Source: Devosia sp.
GTDB taxonomy: Bacteria > Pseudomonadota > Alphaproteobacteria > Rhizobiales > Devosiaceae
Reading direction: 5' to 3'
Assembly (NCBI RefSeq): GCF_017744655.1
Contig: NZ_JAGIAW010000014.1
Coordinates: 353,722-417,721 of the forward strand
DNA: 64,000 nt
Positions 33,644 to 43,598 of this stretch are shown here, one piece after another. Numbering within the stretch: the first letter of the stretch is position 1; the number at the start of each line of letters is the position of its first letter. The translations under genes were made by a program, and so were the position numbers. The notes below the pieces were generated by a model, which ran no database searches, was not told where the DNA came from, and saw only the letters and a program-made list of their open reading frames with translations.

Positions 33644-35713
33644 TTACTTGCCCTGCACCGCCACACCATCCTCTATCGGGATCAGATCAGCCAGCCCGCG
33701 ATCTTCCAGCAGCCCCTTCACATCGGGATCGCGTCCGCGGAAAAGACGATAGGCCTCCGCATAGTCGCGCGAGCCGCCGGCCGAATAGACATATTTGTAG
33801 AGCCGATCCGCCGTCTCCTTGTCGAAGGGATCACCTGCTTCCTCAAACGCGCCATAGCCATCGGCATCGAGCACCTCCGACCACAGATAGCTATAGTAGC
33901 CGGCCGCATAGCCATCGCCCGAAAAGAGATGCAGAAAATGCGTGCTGGCATGGCGCAGCGCGATTTCCTCGGGCATGCCGATATCGTCAAGCGTCTTACG
34001 CTCCAGCGCCGAAATGTCGGCATCAGTGCCGATCTCAGCCGAGTGATAGTCCATGTCGAGGATGGCCGAAGACACGAATTCGACCGTCTCGAAGCCTTTG
34101 TTGGCTTTGCCAGCCGCCCTCATCCTGTCGAGCAGCGCCTGCGGAATGGGCTCGCCTGTGCGATAGTGCACGAGTTGCGCCAGCACCGGCTTTGACTCCA
34201 GCCAGTGCTCGTAAAGCTGCGAGGGTAATTCGACAAAATCCCGCACCACACTGGTGCCGGCGATCCGCGGATAGGTCACGTTCGAGAGCAGCCCATGCAA
34301 CCCGTGGCCGAATTCATGGAATACCGTCCGCGCCTCGTCGAGCGACAACAAAGCCGGCTGCCCCTCGGGCGGTTTCAAATAGTTGCAGGTATTGACGACG
34401 AGCGGAATGACAGCGCCATCAAGCTTGGCCTGCTTGCGGAACGAGGTCATCCAGGCGCCGCTGCGTTTGCCGGCGCGCGCAAAATAATCGCCATAGAAAA
34501 TGCCGATCGTCCGCCCTTCGCGCTGCACTTCCCAGACGCGCACGTCGGGATGATATCCCTCGATATCCCCCCGCGCGACAAAGCTCACGCCGAACAGTTT
34601 TTCCGCCACATAGAAAGCGGCTTCCACCACCTTCCAGAGTTCAAGGTATGGCTTGATCTCGTTCTCATCGAAATCATACCGCGCCAGCCGCAGCTTCTCG
34701 GCATAGTAGCGCCAGTCCCAGGCGGCGAGCCTGAACGTGCCACCCTCTTCGTCGATCAGTCCCTGCAGCGCCGCCCGATCATCAAGCGCCCGCTGCCGCC
34801 CCGGCTTCCAAACTTGCTCCAGCAGACCACGCGCCGCCTTGGGCGTTCCAGCCATGCTGTCCGCAAGCTTGTACTGCGCATAGCTCTCATAGCCGAGCAG
34901 CTTTGCCTGTTCGCCCCGCAACCGCAGGACTTCGGCGATGATGGCGTGATTGTCGCTCGCATTGCCATTGGCGCCGCGCTTCACAAACCCACGCCACACC
35001 TTTTCGCGCACCGCACGGTCAGTCGCAAAGTGCAGCACCGGCTCCACGCTGGATCGAGACGCAGCAACTGCATAAGGTGCATTGAGCTTGCGATCCCGCG
35101 CCATCTCGGCGGCCGCCGCCCGCGCAAAATCGGGCAGCCCATCGACCTCGGCTTCGTTCAGAGCAAAGACCGTGTTCTGCTCATCGGCCAAGACATTCTG
35201 ACCGAACTCGGTGCCGAGCACGGCAAGTCGCTCGACGATCCCGGCAAAGCGCTCGCGATCAGCCAGCGATAGGCGCGCGCCAGAGCGCACGAAGTCGAGA
35301 TGGTAGCGCTCCAGCACCCGCAGGGCCTCGGCATCAAGCCCGAGTTCCGCACGGTTCTCATAAAGCGCATCGATCCGCACAAAGAGCGCCGGATTAAGGA
35401 AAATCGCGTTCCAGTGCCGGGCCACAACCGGCGCAAGATCGCGCTCGATGCCCTGCAAGGTATCATTGGTATTGGCTGAGGCCAGCTGCGAGAAAACGAG
35501 ATCAACCCGGTCAAGCTGCGCCCCGCTGCGTTCCAGCGCAACAATTGTGTTCTCAAAACTCGGCTCGTTTTTGTCGCTGGCAATAGCAGCAATCTCGGCC
35601 TCATGCGCCTTCAGCGCCGCTTCATAGGCCGGCTTGAAATGCTCGGTCTTGATCTCGGCAAAAGGCGGCACGCCAAAGGGCGTCGCCCACTCTTCGAAAA
35701 ATGGATTGGTCAT
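33644..35713 (-). CDS. M3-family metallopeptidase (oligopeptidase A/dipeptidyl carboxypeptidase type)
   Basis: 689 residues, the normal length. Zinc site HEFGHGLHG near 465, with the downstream Glu in FVSSAILDMD, and the characteristic N-terminus NPFFEEWATPFGVPPFAEIKTEHFKPAYEAAL. No signal peptide, so it degrades short peptides in the cytoplasm. Stands alone; the gap to glmS (downstream on the strand for glmS readthrough) carries strong palindromes. Confidence 0.95.
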   Translation of the reverse strand: MTNPFFEEWATPFGVPPFAEIKTEHFKPAYEAALKAHEAEIAAIASDKNEPSFENTIVALERSGAQLDRVDLVFSQLASANTNDTLQGIERDLAPVVARHWNAIFLNPALFVRIDALYENRAELGLDAEALRVLERYHLDFVRSGARLSLADRERFAGIVERLAVLGTEFGQNVLADEQNTVFALNEAEVDGLPDFARAAAAEMARDRKLNAPYAVAASRSSVEPVLHFATDRAVREKVWRGFVKRGANGNASDNHAIIAEVLRLRGEQAKLLGYESYAQYKLADSMAGTPKAARGLLEQVWKPGRQRALDDRAALQGLIDEEGGTFRLAAWDWRYYAEKLRLARYDFDENEIKPYLELWKVVEAAFYVAEKLFGVSFVARGDIEGYHPDVRVWEVQREGRTIGIFYGDYFARAGKRSGAWMTSFRKQAKLDGAVIPLVVNTCNYLKPPEGQPALLSLDEARTVFHEFGHGLHGLLSNVTYPRIAGTSVVRDFVELPSQLYEHWLESKPVLAQLVHYRTGEPIPQALLDRMRAAGKANKGFETVEFVSSAILDMDYHSAEIGTDADISALERKTLDDIGMPEEIALRHASTHFLHLFSGDGYAAGYYSYLWSEVLDADGYGAFEEAGDPFDKETADRLYKYVYSAGGSRDYAEAYRLFRGRDPDVKGLLEDRGLADLIPIEDGVAVQGK

Positions 35714-35755
35714 ACCAAAGACTCTCCTTTGGAGGAGAGAATGGGATCGCGGCCC

Positions 35756-35783
35756 AAAAGGGACAAGTGCACTTGTCCCTTTT
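35756..35783. terminator. Perfect 28-bp palindrome, likely terminator of glmS
   Basis: 35756-35769 (AAAAGGGACAAGTG) is exactly complementary to 35770-35783. As RNA it gives a 12-bp stem closed by TGCA with a run of U after the stem on either strand. Located 73 bases after the glmS stop, in the promoter side of the M3 peptidase gene. Confidence 0.65.
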
Positions 35784-35810
35784 GCCGCAAATACTTCGCT
35801 CTAGAATTTG

Positions 35811-35857
35811 AGCATGATCTCTTCGGAAAACCGACACCCACTTTTCCGGATCATGCT
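35811..35857. repeat. Rhizobiales-type intergenic repeat (AGCATGATC element)
   Basis: Nested inverted repeat: AGCATGATC (35811-35819) with GATCATGCT (35849-35857), and CGGAAAA (35824-35830) with TTTTCCG (35842-35848). I recognise this as a very common repeated intergenic element of the order. Its right end overlaps the glmS stop codon by one base. Confidence 0.7.
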
Positions 35858-37683
35858 TATTCCACCGTCACCGACTTGGCGAGATTGCGCGGCTGATCCA
35901 CATCGGCACCCAGATGCGCCGCCGTGTGATAGGCCAGCAATTGCACGGCAATGGCCGCAACTATAGGCGCCACGAACGGATGCACCTCCGGCAAGACAAT
36001 GCACTGTTGCGCCATGCCGCCATGCGTTTCCGCGCCCTTGAGATCGGTCACCAGCACGATGCGCCCGCCCCGCGCAGCCACTTCCTGCATGTTGGAAACG
36101 GTTTTTTCCGAAAGCTCGTCAGATGGCGCGATGACGATAACCGGAATGGTTTCGTCAACAAGCGCAATGGGGCCATGCTTGAGTTCCCCCGCCGCATAGC
36201 CTTCCGCATGGATATAGGAGATTTCCTTGAGCTTGAGCGCCCCTTCCAAGGCAATCGGATAGAGCGGCCCTCGCCCCAGGAACAGCGCATCGCTGGCTTT
36301 GCTGATCCCGCGCGCAATCTCGGCAATCTGGTCTTCCACCAGCAGCGCACTGGCAATGGCGCCCGGCAGCGTCTCAAGCGCAGTCACCAGTTCTTCCACC
36401 TTGTCGCTAGCAAGCACGCCGCGGGCCTGCCCCGCAACCACCGAGAGACAGGCCAGCGTCGCCAATTGCGTCGTGAACGCCTTGGTGGAGGCCACCCCGA
36501 TCTCCGGCCCGCAGCGCAGCGGGAATACCGACTTGGATTCGCGGGCAATCGTCGACTCTTCAACATTGACCACGCTGGCTATGTGCTGGCCATTGGCCGC
36601 GCAATAGCGCAGGGCCGCCAGCGTATCGGCTGTCTCGCCCGATTGCGATATGAACAGCGCCAGGCCCTCTGGTGCCAGCGGCGGCTGCCGATAGCGGAAT
36701 TCCGAGCCGACATCGATATCGACCGGCAGGCGCGCGTAGCGCTCGAACCAGTACTTGCCGACGACGCCGGCGAGATAGGCCGTGCCACAGGCCGAAACCG
36801 TCATCCGCGAGAGATCGGCGAAATCGAAGGACAGCGGATCCTGCACCGCCAGCGCCCGCTCGCCGCGATCGACGAACCGGCCGACCACGCGCGACACCGC
36901 GTCCGGCTGCTCGTGAATCTCCTTGAGCATAAAATGGCGATAGGGCCCCTTCTCGACGATATTGGACGAGGCATTGGTCTGGTGCACCACGCGGTTGACA
37001 CTCGACCCTTCGCGGCTGCGGATCGCCGCCTTGCCCGGCGTCACCACCGCCCAGTCGCCCTCCTCAAGATAGGTCACCCTGTCGGTGAAAAGCGATAGCG
37101 CCAAGGCGTCGGACCCCAGGAACATCTCGTCCGCACCATAGCCCACCGCCAGGGGCGAGCCCTGGCGCGCCGCCACCAGCATCTGCTCTTCGCCATGGAA
37201 GAGGAAAACCAGCGCAAAAGCGCCTTGGAGCTTTGAAACGGTAGCCTGCACGGCGGCCACTGGCGACAGCCCCAGATCCATCCAGCGGGTTGCCATCATG
37301 GCAACGACTTCGCTGTCGGTCTGCGTCAGGGGCAGATAGCCATCAGCTGCCAACTCCACCAGCAGCGAGCGATAATTCTCGATGATCCCGTTATGCACGA
37401 CGGCGACGCACGGCGTCGCATGCGGATGGGCGTTGAGTTCCGTCGGCGCCCCATGCGTCGCCCAGCGCGTATGGCCGATGCCGATCGTGCCGGCCAGGGG
37501 ATCGAGGCTCAGCTTGTTGGCAAGATTGACGAGCTTTCCGGGCGCGCGTCGTCGCTGGATTTCCCCATGGTCGAGGGTCGCGATCCCGGCGCTGTCATAG
37601 CCCCGATATTCAAGCTGCGCCAAGGCGCTGACCAGGCGATCCGCTACCGGCTCATGGCCGACAATTCCAACGATTCCGCACAT
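35857..37683 (-). CDS. glmS: Glutamine-fructose-6-phosphate aminotransferase (isomerizing)
   Basis: Makes glucosamine-6-phosphate from fructose-6-phosphate and glutamine, the first step to UDP-GlcNAc. 608 residues: class II glutamine amidotransferase domain beginning with catalytic Cys2 (MCGIVGIVG), then two SIS sugar-isomerase domains (about 285-420 and 455-595), ending LAKSVTVE as in the family. Next to the Pel-type locus, whose polymer in other bacteria is built from UDP-GalNAc derived from this pathway; the link is inference, since glmS is also essential for peptidoglycan. Confidence 0.97.
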   Translation of the reverse strand: MCGIVGIVGHEPVADRLVSALAQLEYRGYDSAGIATLDHGEIQRRRAPGKLVNLANKLSLDPLAGTIGIGHTRWATHGAPTELNAHPHATPCVAVVHNGIIENYRSLLVELAADGYLPLTQTDSEVVAMMATRWMDLGLSPVAAVQATVSKLQGAFALVFLFHGEEQMLVAARQGSPLAVGYGADEMFLGSDALALSLFTDRVTYLEEGDWAVVTPGKAAIRSREGSSVNRVVHQTNASSNIVEKGPYRHFMLKEIHEQPDAVSRVVGRFVDRGERALAVQDPLSFDFADLSRMTVSACGTAYLAGVVGKYWFERYARLPVDIDVGSEFRYRQPPLAPEGLALFISQSGETADTLAALRYCAANGQHIASVVNVEESTIARESKSVFPLRCGPEIGVASTKAFTTQLATLACLSVVAGQARGVLASDKVEELVTALETLPGAIASALLVEDQIAEIARGISKASDALFLGRGPLYPIALEGALKLKEISYIHAEGYAAGELKHGPIALVDETIPVIVIAPSDELSEKTVSNMQEVAARGGRIVLVTDLKGAETHGGMAQQCIVLPEVHPFVAPIVAAIAVQLLAYHTAAHLGADVDQPRNLAKSVTVE

Positions 37684-37771
37684 TTTCTGCTCCCGAACAT
37701 GAGGCCGCTATGACAACGCTAGGCGGGGCAAACTCCCTCGGCATTGATGGCAGTCAACGCCACAAACACAA

Positions 37772-37798
37772 ATGCCCGGCGTGGGGGCTGCCGGGCAT
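37772..37798 (-). terminator. Hairpin terminator after the deacetylase-RTX gene
   Basis: ATGCCCGGC (37772-37780) and GCCGGGCAT (37790-37798) form a perfect nine-bp stem with a nine-base loop. Read from the minus strand it is followed by TTGTGTTTGTG, a U-rich tail. It lies 36 bases after the stop of the 1918-residue gene and before glmS. Confidence 0.6.
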
Positions 37799-37833
37799 CT
37801 GCGCGACGACGTGGAGGCGTCATCGAAAGGGGG

Positions 37834-40800
37834 TCACAGGATAAAGTCACCGACCCCCAATTGGATAAGGCCGGTCAGTTCAACATGGAAATCGGCGACA
37901 CGGTCGCCATTGATGTCGCCCATCACGATGGTCTTGTCGTTCGCCGTACCGGCCGCATCCTGCAGGCTCCAGTTCAATTGGCCGCGAACGCCCGTGAACG
38001 CGGCGCCGGCCGTCGCGAGGAACGTGAAGGCCTGATTGCCGGAGAGCATTGTATTGGCGTCGATGGCCGAGAAATCGAACTTGTCCTGGCCAGGCGTGAA
38101 GTCCGTAATGACATCGCGGGTTGAGGCCGTCGTGCCCATTTCCGAGCTGGCGGTGAAGATGAAGATGTCATTGTCGGCACCTCCGGTCATTACATCGCGC
38201 CCGGCGCCGCCGGTGAGCCGATCCGCTCCCGCTCCGCCGATCAGGGTATCGGCGCCGCCCATGCCAAGCAGGATATCGTTGCCAGCCCCGCCATCGAGCA
38301 CATTGGCGGCAGAAGAGCCGGTAATGGTGTCGTTGCCCGAGCCGCCCGTGACGTTTTCGATAGTGGCGAGCGTATCGCTCCCCGTCTGGCTGCTCGACGC
38401 CGTGCCATTGGTCAGGTTGACCGTGGCTGCTGCGCTGGTCGCAGAAAGATCATACCGATCCGTGCCACCATTGCCGGTATAGCGGTCGCTGCCATCGTTG
38501 AGTGTTGCGAAGAAAACATCGTTCCCATCGCCGCCATTGGCGGTGTCGTTGCCTTCATCGCCATAGATGAGATCGTCGCCCGCACCGGCCGATATCGTGT
38601 CATTGCCGGCAAGGCCGTGATAGATATCGGAGGTAGCCCTGGCCGCAAGATTGTCCGCACCGGCCGTGCCATTGATCGCATTGGAGGGCAGCAGATCCAT
38701 GGCCGCGGTGCCTTGCGCCAGCTTGGTGCCATTGGTGGCCGTATAGCTGAAGGTCACCCCGGTATCGTTATTGGCCGGCGGCGTATAGGTCCATTGCCCG
38801 CCGCCAAGCGCGACAAGCGTGCCGATGGATGCGGTGAGCGAATTGATGGTCACCGTGCCGGTGATCCCACCGCCGACAAGTTCGGCAGTAGTGATCGTGC
38901 GCGCCGTATTCGCCATCAGCGGCGTGAGCGTCGTATTGGCCAGCACGTCGACCACCTGGGTCGTGGGCGCCGAGAAGATCGTCTCGGTTGTGGCGCTGCC
39001 GTCCCGATAGGAAACGGCGACCCGCACCAGTTGGTCCGCATCTGCCTGCACCAGGCGATAAGTCGCCGCCGTCGCGCCGGCAATATTGGTGAACACCGTG
39101 CCATTGCCGCGCTGCCATTGATAAGTGAACGCGCCCAGTCCATCGGGATCAGCGATCAGTGCCGTACCTGCGCTGAGGAGCACGTTTTCGACAGCCGTTC
39201 CGGCAATGGTCGGCGCCCCGGTCGGCGCTTCATTGACGTTGACCACCGTGAGCACGAGCGCCTTGGAGAAACTCAGCGCCCCGTCGGTTGCCGTTAAGGT
39301 CATGGCGATGGTCGCGCCCGCCTCGAAGTTCACCACCTGCCCCGCCTTGAGATAGAGCGCCCCGGTCGAGCTATCCACTTCGAAACGGGCATCCGACACG
39401 GTCACCACATTCATGCGCAGCAATGGGTCGGTATCGGGATCGATCACCGCGAGATCGGCGATCTTGGTCCGCACCGCCGTATTCTCCGGCAGCGCCGCCT
39501 GGTTGGAGACGACGATGTCGGTGGCAGCCCGGTTGGTCTGGATCTGCCGCACCGAAACGGTATGGCTGCCGATGGCACCGAGGTCGAGGGTCAAAATGCC
39601 ATTGGCCTGACTGACGATCGAAGCGCCGGTTGCCTGATAGGTAAAGCCGGCGGTTTCCTTGAGGTCGATGACAACCTTGCCTTCGCCCGCAATAGTGAAG
39701 TCCAGATTGGTCCCGTCGCCGGTGAGGCTCACGAGCTGCGCCCGCGAACCGATCGAAGTGATATGGGTCACATCGTCCGCACTGGTGCCAAGTTGTACCG
39801 TGAATGTGCCGCCATCGGCATCGAGGAAGACGCTATCGGCATCATAGGCGTACCAGTTGGCAACAGACTTGATCGTCTTGCCGGCAAGGTCATCGAGATT
39901 GAGCGCGAACGTGCCCAATTGGCCCTGCTGCGGGGTCGCATGCATGGTGATCACATCACCGGCGACGCTGAAACCGAAATCGGCGCGCTCGAACGCTTTG
40001 ATACGTGCCGCGAGGTCCGCCAGCGTCACGAATTCAGTGCCGGAGGTATAGGCGGCGGCAATGAAATTGGTGAACATCGCAGCCGTGTAAGGGGAGGGCT
40101 GGCCCGCATCAAGCGACCAAGTGGTGACGCCGTAGTCGTGCCAAGGCCAGACAACGATTGGCATGTCGGAATTGGCCGTGAGTTGGGCCCATTCGGCCGC
40201 CCATTTGGCCTCGGCTTGTTCCACCGTCAGTCCCAGCCAACCCATGAGGGTGAAGTCGAAGGACATGTTGGGGGCAATGTAGACTTGCCCATCCGCGCCC
40301 GGCGTCAGATAGCCGATGGCGCCGGGATAGCCCGCGCCGAGCATGGATGCCCCGCCGGAGAGATAGTCGTAGTACTGAATGATCTGCTGGGCCGGCAGCA
40401 TCTGCTCGGGCATGCCCGGCACTGCCGCGCCACCGACGGAATAGCCAAGATTGGCCTCCAGCACCGCTCGGGCCGTAGCGAACTGGAACGTATAGGTCGC
40501 CTGGAGGAAGGCTTTCGAGGTCGCATCAAGCGCGCTGGGATTGGGCGCCGTGAGCACCTGCGCAAGTTTGGCATTGATCTGTTCGAGCGTCATCGACGCC
40601 AGCGCCTGACCCACGACACCCGGCCCGCCGGCCAGCGCCGCATATTGGGTAATGCGCTGATTAAGCAATTCCTGCGTCAGCACATTGGGCAGAAGCAGAT
40701 TGGTATCTTCGGGATGCGTATAGGAATGGGATCCGATCTCGTTCCCCATGGCGCGCATGGCGTCATAGTACTGGCCCGAAATCAGCCAGTTGGTTTCCTG

Positions 40801-43590
40801 GTCCGGCGGATTGAAGCCCACATTGACATAGTAGGAGCCGACAAAATTGTAGTCGGTCTTCCACTGGTGTAGGAAAGGCAACATGGCATCATAGATGCCG
40901 CCATCGACATCGTATGTTTCCTGGCTCTGGTCCATGTCGTTGCGCGAGGCAAAGAGCGAGCTGTTGCGCGTCATGTTGAGCGAGACCGTCGGCCCGCTCG
41001 TCTCTTCATTGACCCAGTCGATGGCCTGGCCGAGGAGGTTGAGATCGCCCAGAAGTGCGTCGGTCGAAAAATGCACATTGCGACCGCCGGTGACTGAGCC
41101 GAGCACGGCTGCATGGGTCGTGCCGTTGACAACCTGCTCGGCAATCACGGTGACCGAACCAGCATTGGGATTTGCGGCTTCAAAATACGAGGTGGTGGCG
41201 CCGGTATAGGTGTGAATGGCGCCGTTCGGCCCATAGCCTTCGGTTATGGCATGACCCGTTGGGGTCGCCTCGACATTGACCGTTACGCCGCTTTCACCGC
41301 CGACACGATTGACCCCAAACAGGGTCTGCATGCGTTCATAGGCGTTGTTCGGCAAGCTTGCGTTGGACGCGTCATTGGTCATGAAGTCACCGGCCGCAAT
41401 CAGCGAGACGTCGTACTGATAGACGAGCTTGCTCAGCACATCGTAGATGGCCTCATAATTGGCCGGCACATTGCGGAACGAGGGAAACACGATCGCGTCG
41501 TAATTGACCATCTTGGAGAGATCGGCCAGGTCCGCTTCCGACACGAGGTCGAACGGAATGCCGGCTGCCATGGCCTGGCTCTGGGCGGCCATGACCAGTT
41601 GGGAATAGGCCATCTGACTGAAGTAATTGTTGGCCGTGGTCTGGGAAAAGACGATGGCGATCTTGTTGCCCGTGTCGGTCACCGGCGGCAACGAAGCCGG
41701 GTCATAGACCGTATAGGCCGGCGAGAGATAATTGGCCGGCAGATAGACACTGTCATTGACGTCGGCGAGAATGCTGACCGAGGTGACTGCAGCGCCGAGC
41801 ATGGCCTTGGGCACGGCAAATTCGATGGTCTTCCCATCCGGCCCGAGCTTGTAGTCGATGGTTCCGACGAGAGTCTGCCCGGCATTGCCCGAATAAAGCC
41901 GCGCGACCCCGTCCGAGCCGATATTGACGTTGAACTCGGCACCCCCGGCATAGCCGAAGACCTGCGTCCCGGTCGCTGTATTGCCGTCGGTGTTGAGCCA
42001 GAACGTCGTATTCGGCCCGATGGTCACTGCGCTCTTGAAGCCGAAGGTGAACTGGCCATCGCTAAATTGGCCGTAAAACTCATATCCGTCGACCGTGGTC
42101 ATCGGCGTCTCAAGCCGCTGACTGGCCGTCCACTCCGTGAGCACGCCGTCAAATTGGCTGCCGGGGATCGAGGCCGGATCGACCAGCGTATAGCCCCCAT
42201 TGGCATAAGTGGTGGGCAGGAAAACCGAATTATTGACGTCGGCCAGAAGTGTGATTGCCGTGACGGAAGCGCCGATCAGGCTGCGAGGGACGGCAAATTC
42301 CATGCTCATACCATCCGGCGCAATCTTGTAGTCGATCTCGCCGACAAGCGTCTGCCCATCGGCGCCGCTATAGAGCCGTGCGACACCATCGGCGCCGATG
42401 TTGACGTTGAATTCGGCCCCGCCGGCAAAGCCCCAGATCTGGTGGCCGGTCGCGACATTGGCATCGGTATTGAGCCAGAAGGTCGTATCCTGCCCGATGG
42501 CGACCGCGCTCTTGAGCGCAAAGACGAACTTGTCCTCGCTGACCGTGCCATAGAGCTCGTAGCCGGCAACGACGCCGGCCCCGCTATCGAGCCGCTGCGC
42601 GGCCGTCCATTCCGTCAGCAGCCCGTCATAGGGTCCGGGCGGCACCACGACCGGTGTCGTCAGCACATAGCCACCGCTCGAATAGCTGGGCGGCAGGAAG
42701 ACGGAATTGTTGATATCGGCCAAGACCACGACGCTGTTGACTGAGGGGCCGAGCAGCGTCTTGGGCACGGAGAACTCCATGCTGAGTCCGCCCGGCGCTA
42801 TTTTGTATTCAAGTGTAGCAACCAGCGTCTGCCCATCGGCCCCGGTATAGAGCCGGGCAACGCCGTCTGCCCCGATATTGACGTTAAACTCCGCGCCGCC
42901 GGCAAAGCCCCAGATCTGGTAGCCCGTCGCCGTATTGTTGTCGGTATCGAGCCAGAAGGTGGTGTTCGGCCCGATCGGCACCGCGCTCTTGAGCCCGAAG
43001 ACGAAGCTGTCATCGGCCACCTTGCCATAGAGTTCATAGCCTGCGACGGTTTTTCCTGGGACATTGTCGAGCCGCTGATCGGCCGTCCATTCGGTAAGGA
43101 GGCCATCGAAGACGTTCGGCACAGGCGTCGTGATCGTATAGGCCGACTGCGTATAGTCGGCCGGCAGAAAGATCGAATTGTTGATATCGGCCATGATGCC
43201 GACACTCGACACACTGGCGCCCAAGAGGCTCTTGGGCAGCGCGATTTCCAGCACCTTGCGATCGGCACTCATCGAATAGGAGAGATCGCCAACCAGTGTC
43301 TGCCCGTCCGCCCCGGTATAGAGCCGCGGCACCCCATTGGCGCCGAAATTGACGTTGAATTCCGCACCCGCCGCAAAGCCCCAGACCTTGTAGCCGGTAT
43401 TGATATTGGCATCTGTATTGAGCCACAGCGTCGAGGTCGCATTAATCGCCTGCGCCGAACTGAGGGCGAAATAGAAAACGTCCCCTTCCAACCGGCCATA
43501 AAGGGCATATCCGGCAATTGTGGTGGCGGGGGTTTCCAGCCGATCGTCGGCCGTCCAGTCAAGAAGTGCTCCGTCGAGAACAATGGTCAT
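37834..43590 (-). CDS. RTX-tailed Pel-type polysaccharide deacetylase (PelA C-terminal half), type I secreted
   Basis: 1918 residues with no Sec signal peptide. Order: four tandem beta-sandwich repeats of about 160 residues (1-160, 161-320, 321-479, 480-638; each starts DGxLTEWTA and resembles DOMON/CBM9 sugar-binding modules); a reductase-like alpha/beta domain (642-862, KIAIVFSQTT); a deacetylase domain (868-1200) with HSYTH (955-959), candidate Asp885/887 and PWHDYG near 1150; cadherin/Ig-like domains (1356-1635); RTX nonapeptides GGxGNDxL (1640-1805); and a serralysin-type C-terminus ending GVGDFIL. The reductase-like plus deacetylase order matches PelA after its hydrolase domain. The RTX tail indicates export by a type I system, probably that at 61362. 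Last gene of the minus-strand pel arm. Confidence 0.85.
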   Translation of the reverse strand: MTIVLDGALLDWTADDRLETPATTIAGYALYGRLEGDVFYFALSSAQAINATSTLWLNTDANINTGYKVWGFAAGAEFNVNFGANGVPRLYTGADGQTLVGDLSYSMSADRKVLEIALPKSLLGASVSSVGIMADINNSIFLPADYTQSAYTITTPVPNVFDGLLTEWTADQRLDNVPGKTVAGYELYGKVADDSFVFGLKSAVPIGPNTTFWLDTDNNTATGYQIWGFAGGAEFNVNIGADGVARLYTGADGQTLVATLEYKIAPGGLSMEFSVPKTLLGPSVNSVVVLADINNSVFLPPSYSSGGYVLTTPVVVPPGPYDGLLTEWTAAQRLDSGAGVVAGYELYGTVSEDKFVFALKSAVAIGQDTTFWLNTDANVATGHQIWGFAGGAEFNVNIGADGVARLYSGADGQTLVGEIDYKIAPDGMSMEFAVPRSLIGASVTAITLLADVNNSVFLPTTYANGGYTLVDPASIPGSQFDGVLTEWTASQRLETPMTTVDGYEFYGQFSDGQFTFGFKSAVTIGPNTTFWLNTDGNTATGTQVFGYAGGAEFNVNIGSDGVARLYSGNAGQTLVGTIDYKLGPDGKTIEFAVPKAMLGAAVTSVSILADVNDSVYLPANYLSPAYTVYDPASLPPVTDTGNKIAIVFSQTTANNYFSQMAYSQLVMAAQSQAMAAGIPFDLVSEADLADLSKMVNYDAIVFPSFRNVPANYEAIYDVLSKLVYQYDVSLIAAGDFMTNDASNASLPNNAYERMQTLFGVNRVGGESGVTVNVEATPTGHAITEGYGPNGAIHTYTGATTSYFEAANPNAGSVTVIAEQVVNGTTHAAVLGSVTGGRNVHFSTDALLGDLNLLGQAIDWVNEETSGPTVSLNMTRNSSLFASRNDMDQSQETYDVDGGIYDAMLPFLHQWKTDYNFVGSYYVNVGFNPPDQETNWLISGQYYDAMRAMGNEIGSHSYTHPEDTNLLLPNVLTQELLNQRITQYAALAGGPGVVGQALASMTLEQINAKLAQVLTAPNPSALDATSKAFLQATYTFQFATARAVLEANLGYSVGGAAVPGMPEQMLPAQQIIQYYDYLSGGASMLGAGYPGAIGYLTPGADGQVYIAPNMSFDFTLMGWLGLTVEQAEAKWAAEWAQLTANSDMPIVVWPWHDYGVTTWSLDAGQPSPYTAAMFTNFIAAAYTSGTEFVTLADLAARIKAFERADFGFSVAGDVITMHATPQQGQLGTFALNLDDLAGKTIKSVANWYAYDADSVFLDADGGTFTVQLGTSADDVTHITSIGSRAQLVSLTGDGTNLDFTIAGEGKVVIDLKETAGFTYQATGASIVSQANGILTLDLGAIGSHTVSVRQIQTNRAATDIVVSNQAALPENTAVRTKIADLAVIDPDTDPLLRMNVVTVSDARFEVDSSTGALYLKAGQVVNFEAGATIAMTLTATDGALSFSKALVLTVVNVNEAPTGAPTIAGTAVENVLLSAGTALIADPDGLGAFTYQWQRGNGTVFTNIAGATAATYRLVQADADQLVRVAVSYRDGSATTETIFSAPTTQVVDVLANTTLTPLMANTARTITTAELVGGGITGTVTINSLTASIGTLVALGGGQWTYTPPANNDTGVTFSYTATNGTKLAQGTAAMDLLPSNAINGTAGADNLAARATSDIYHGLAGNDTISAGAGDDLIYGDEGNDTANGGDGNDVFFATLNDGSDRYTGNGGTDRYDLSATSAAATVNLTNGTASSSQTGSDTLATIENVTGGSGNDTITGSSAANVLDGGAGNDILLGMGGADTLIGGAGADRLTGGAGRDVMTGGADNDIFIFTASSEMGTTASTRDVITDFTPGQDKFDFSAIDANTMLSGNQAFTFLATAGAAFTGVRGQLNWSLQDAAGTANDKTIVMGDINGDRVADFHVELTGLIQLGVGDFIL

Positions 43591-43598
43591 GATGGCTC

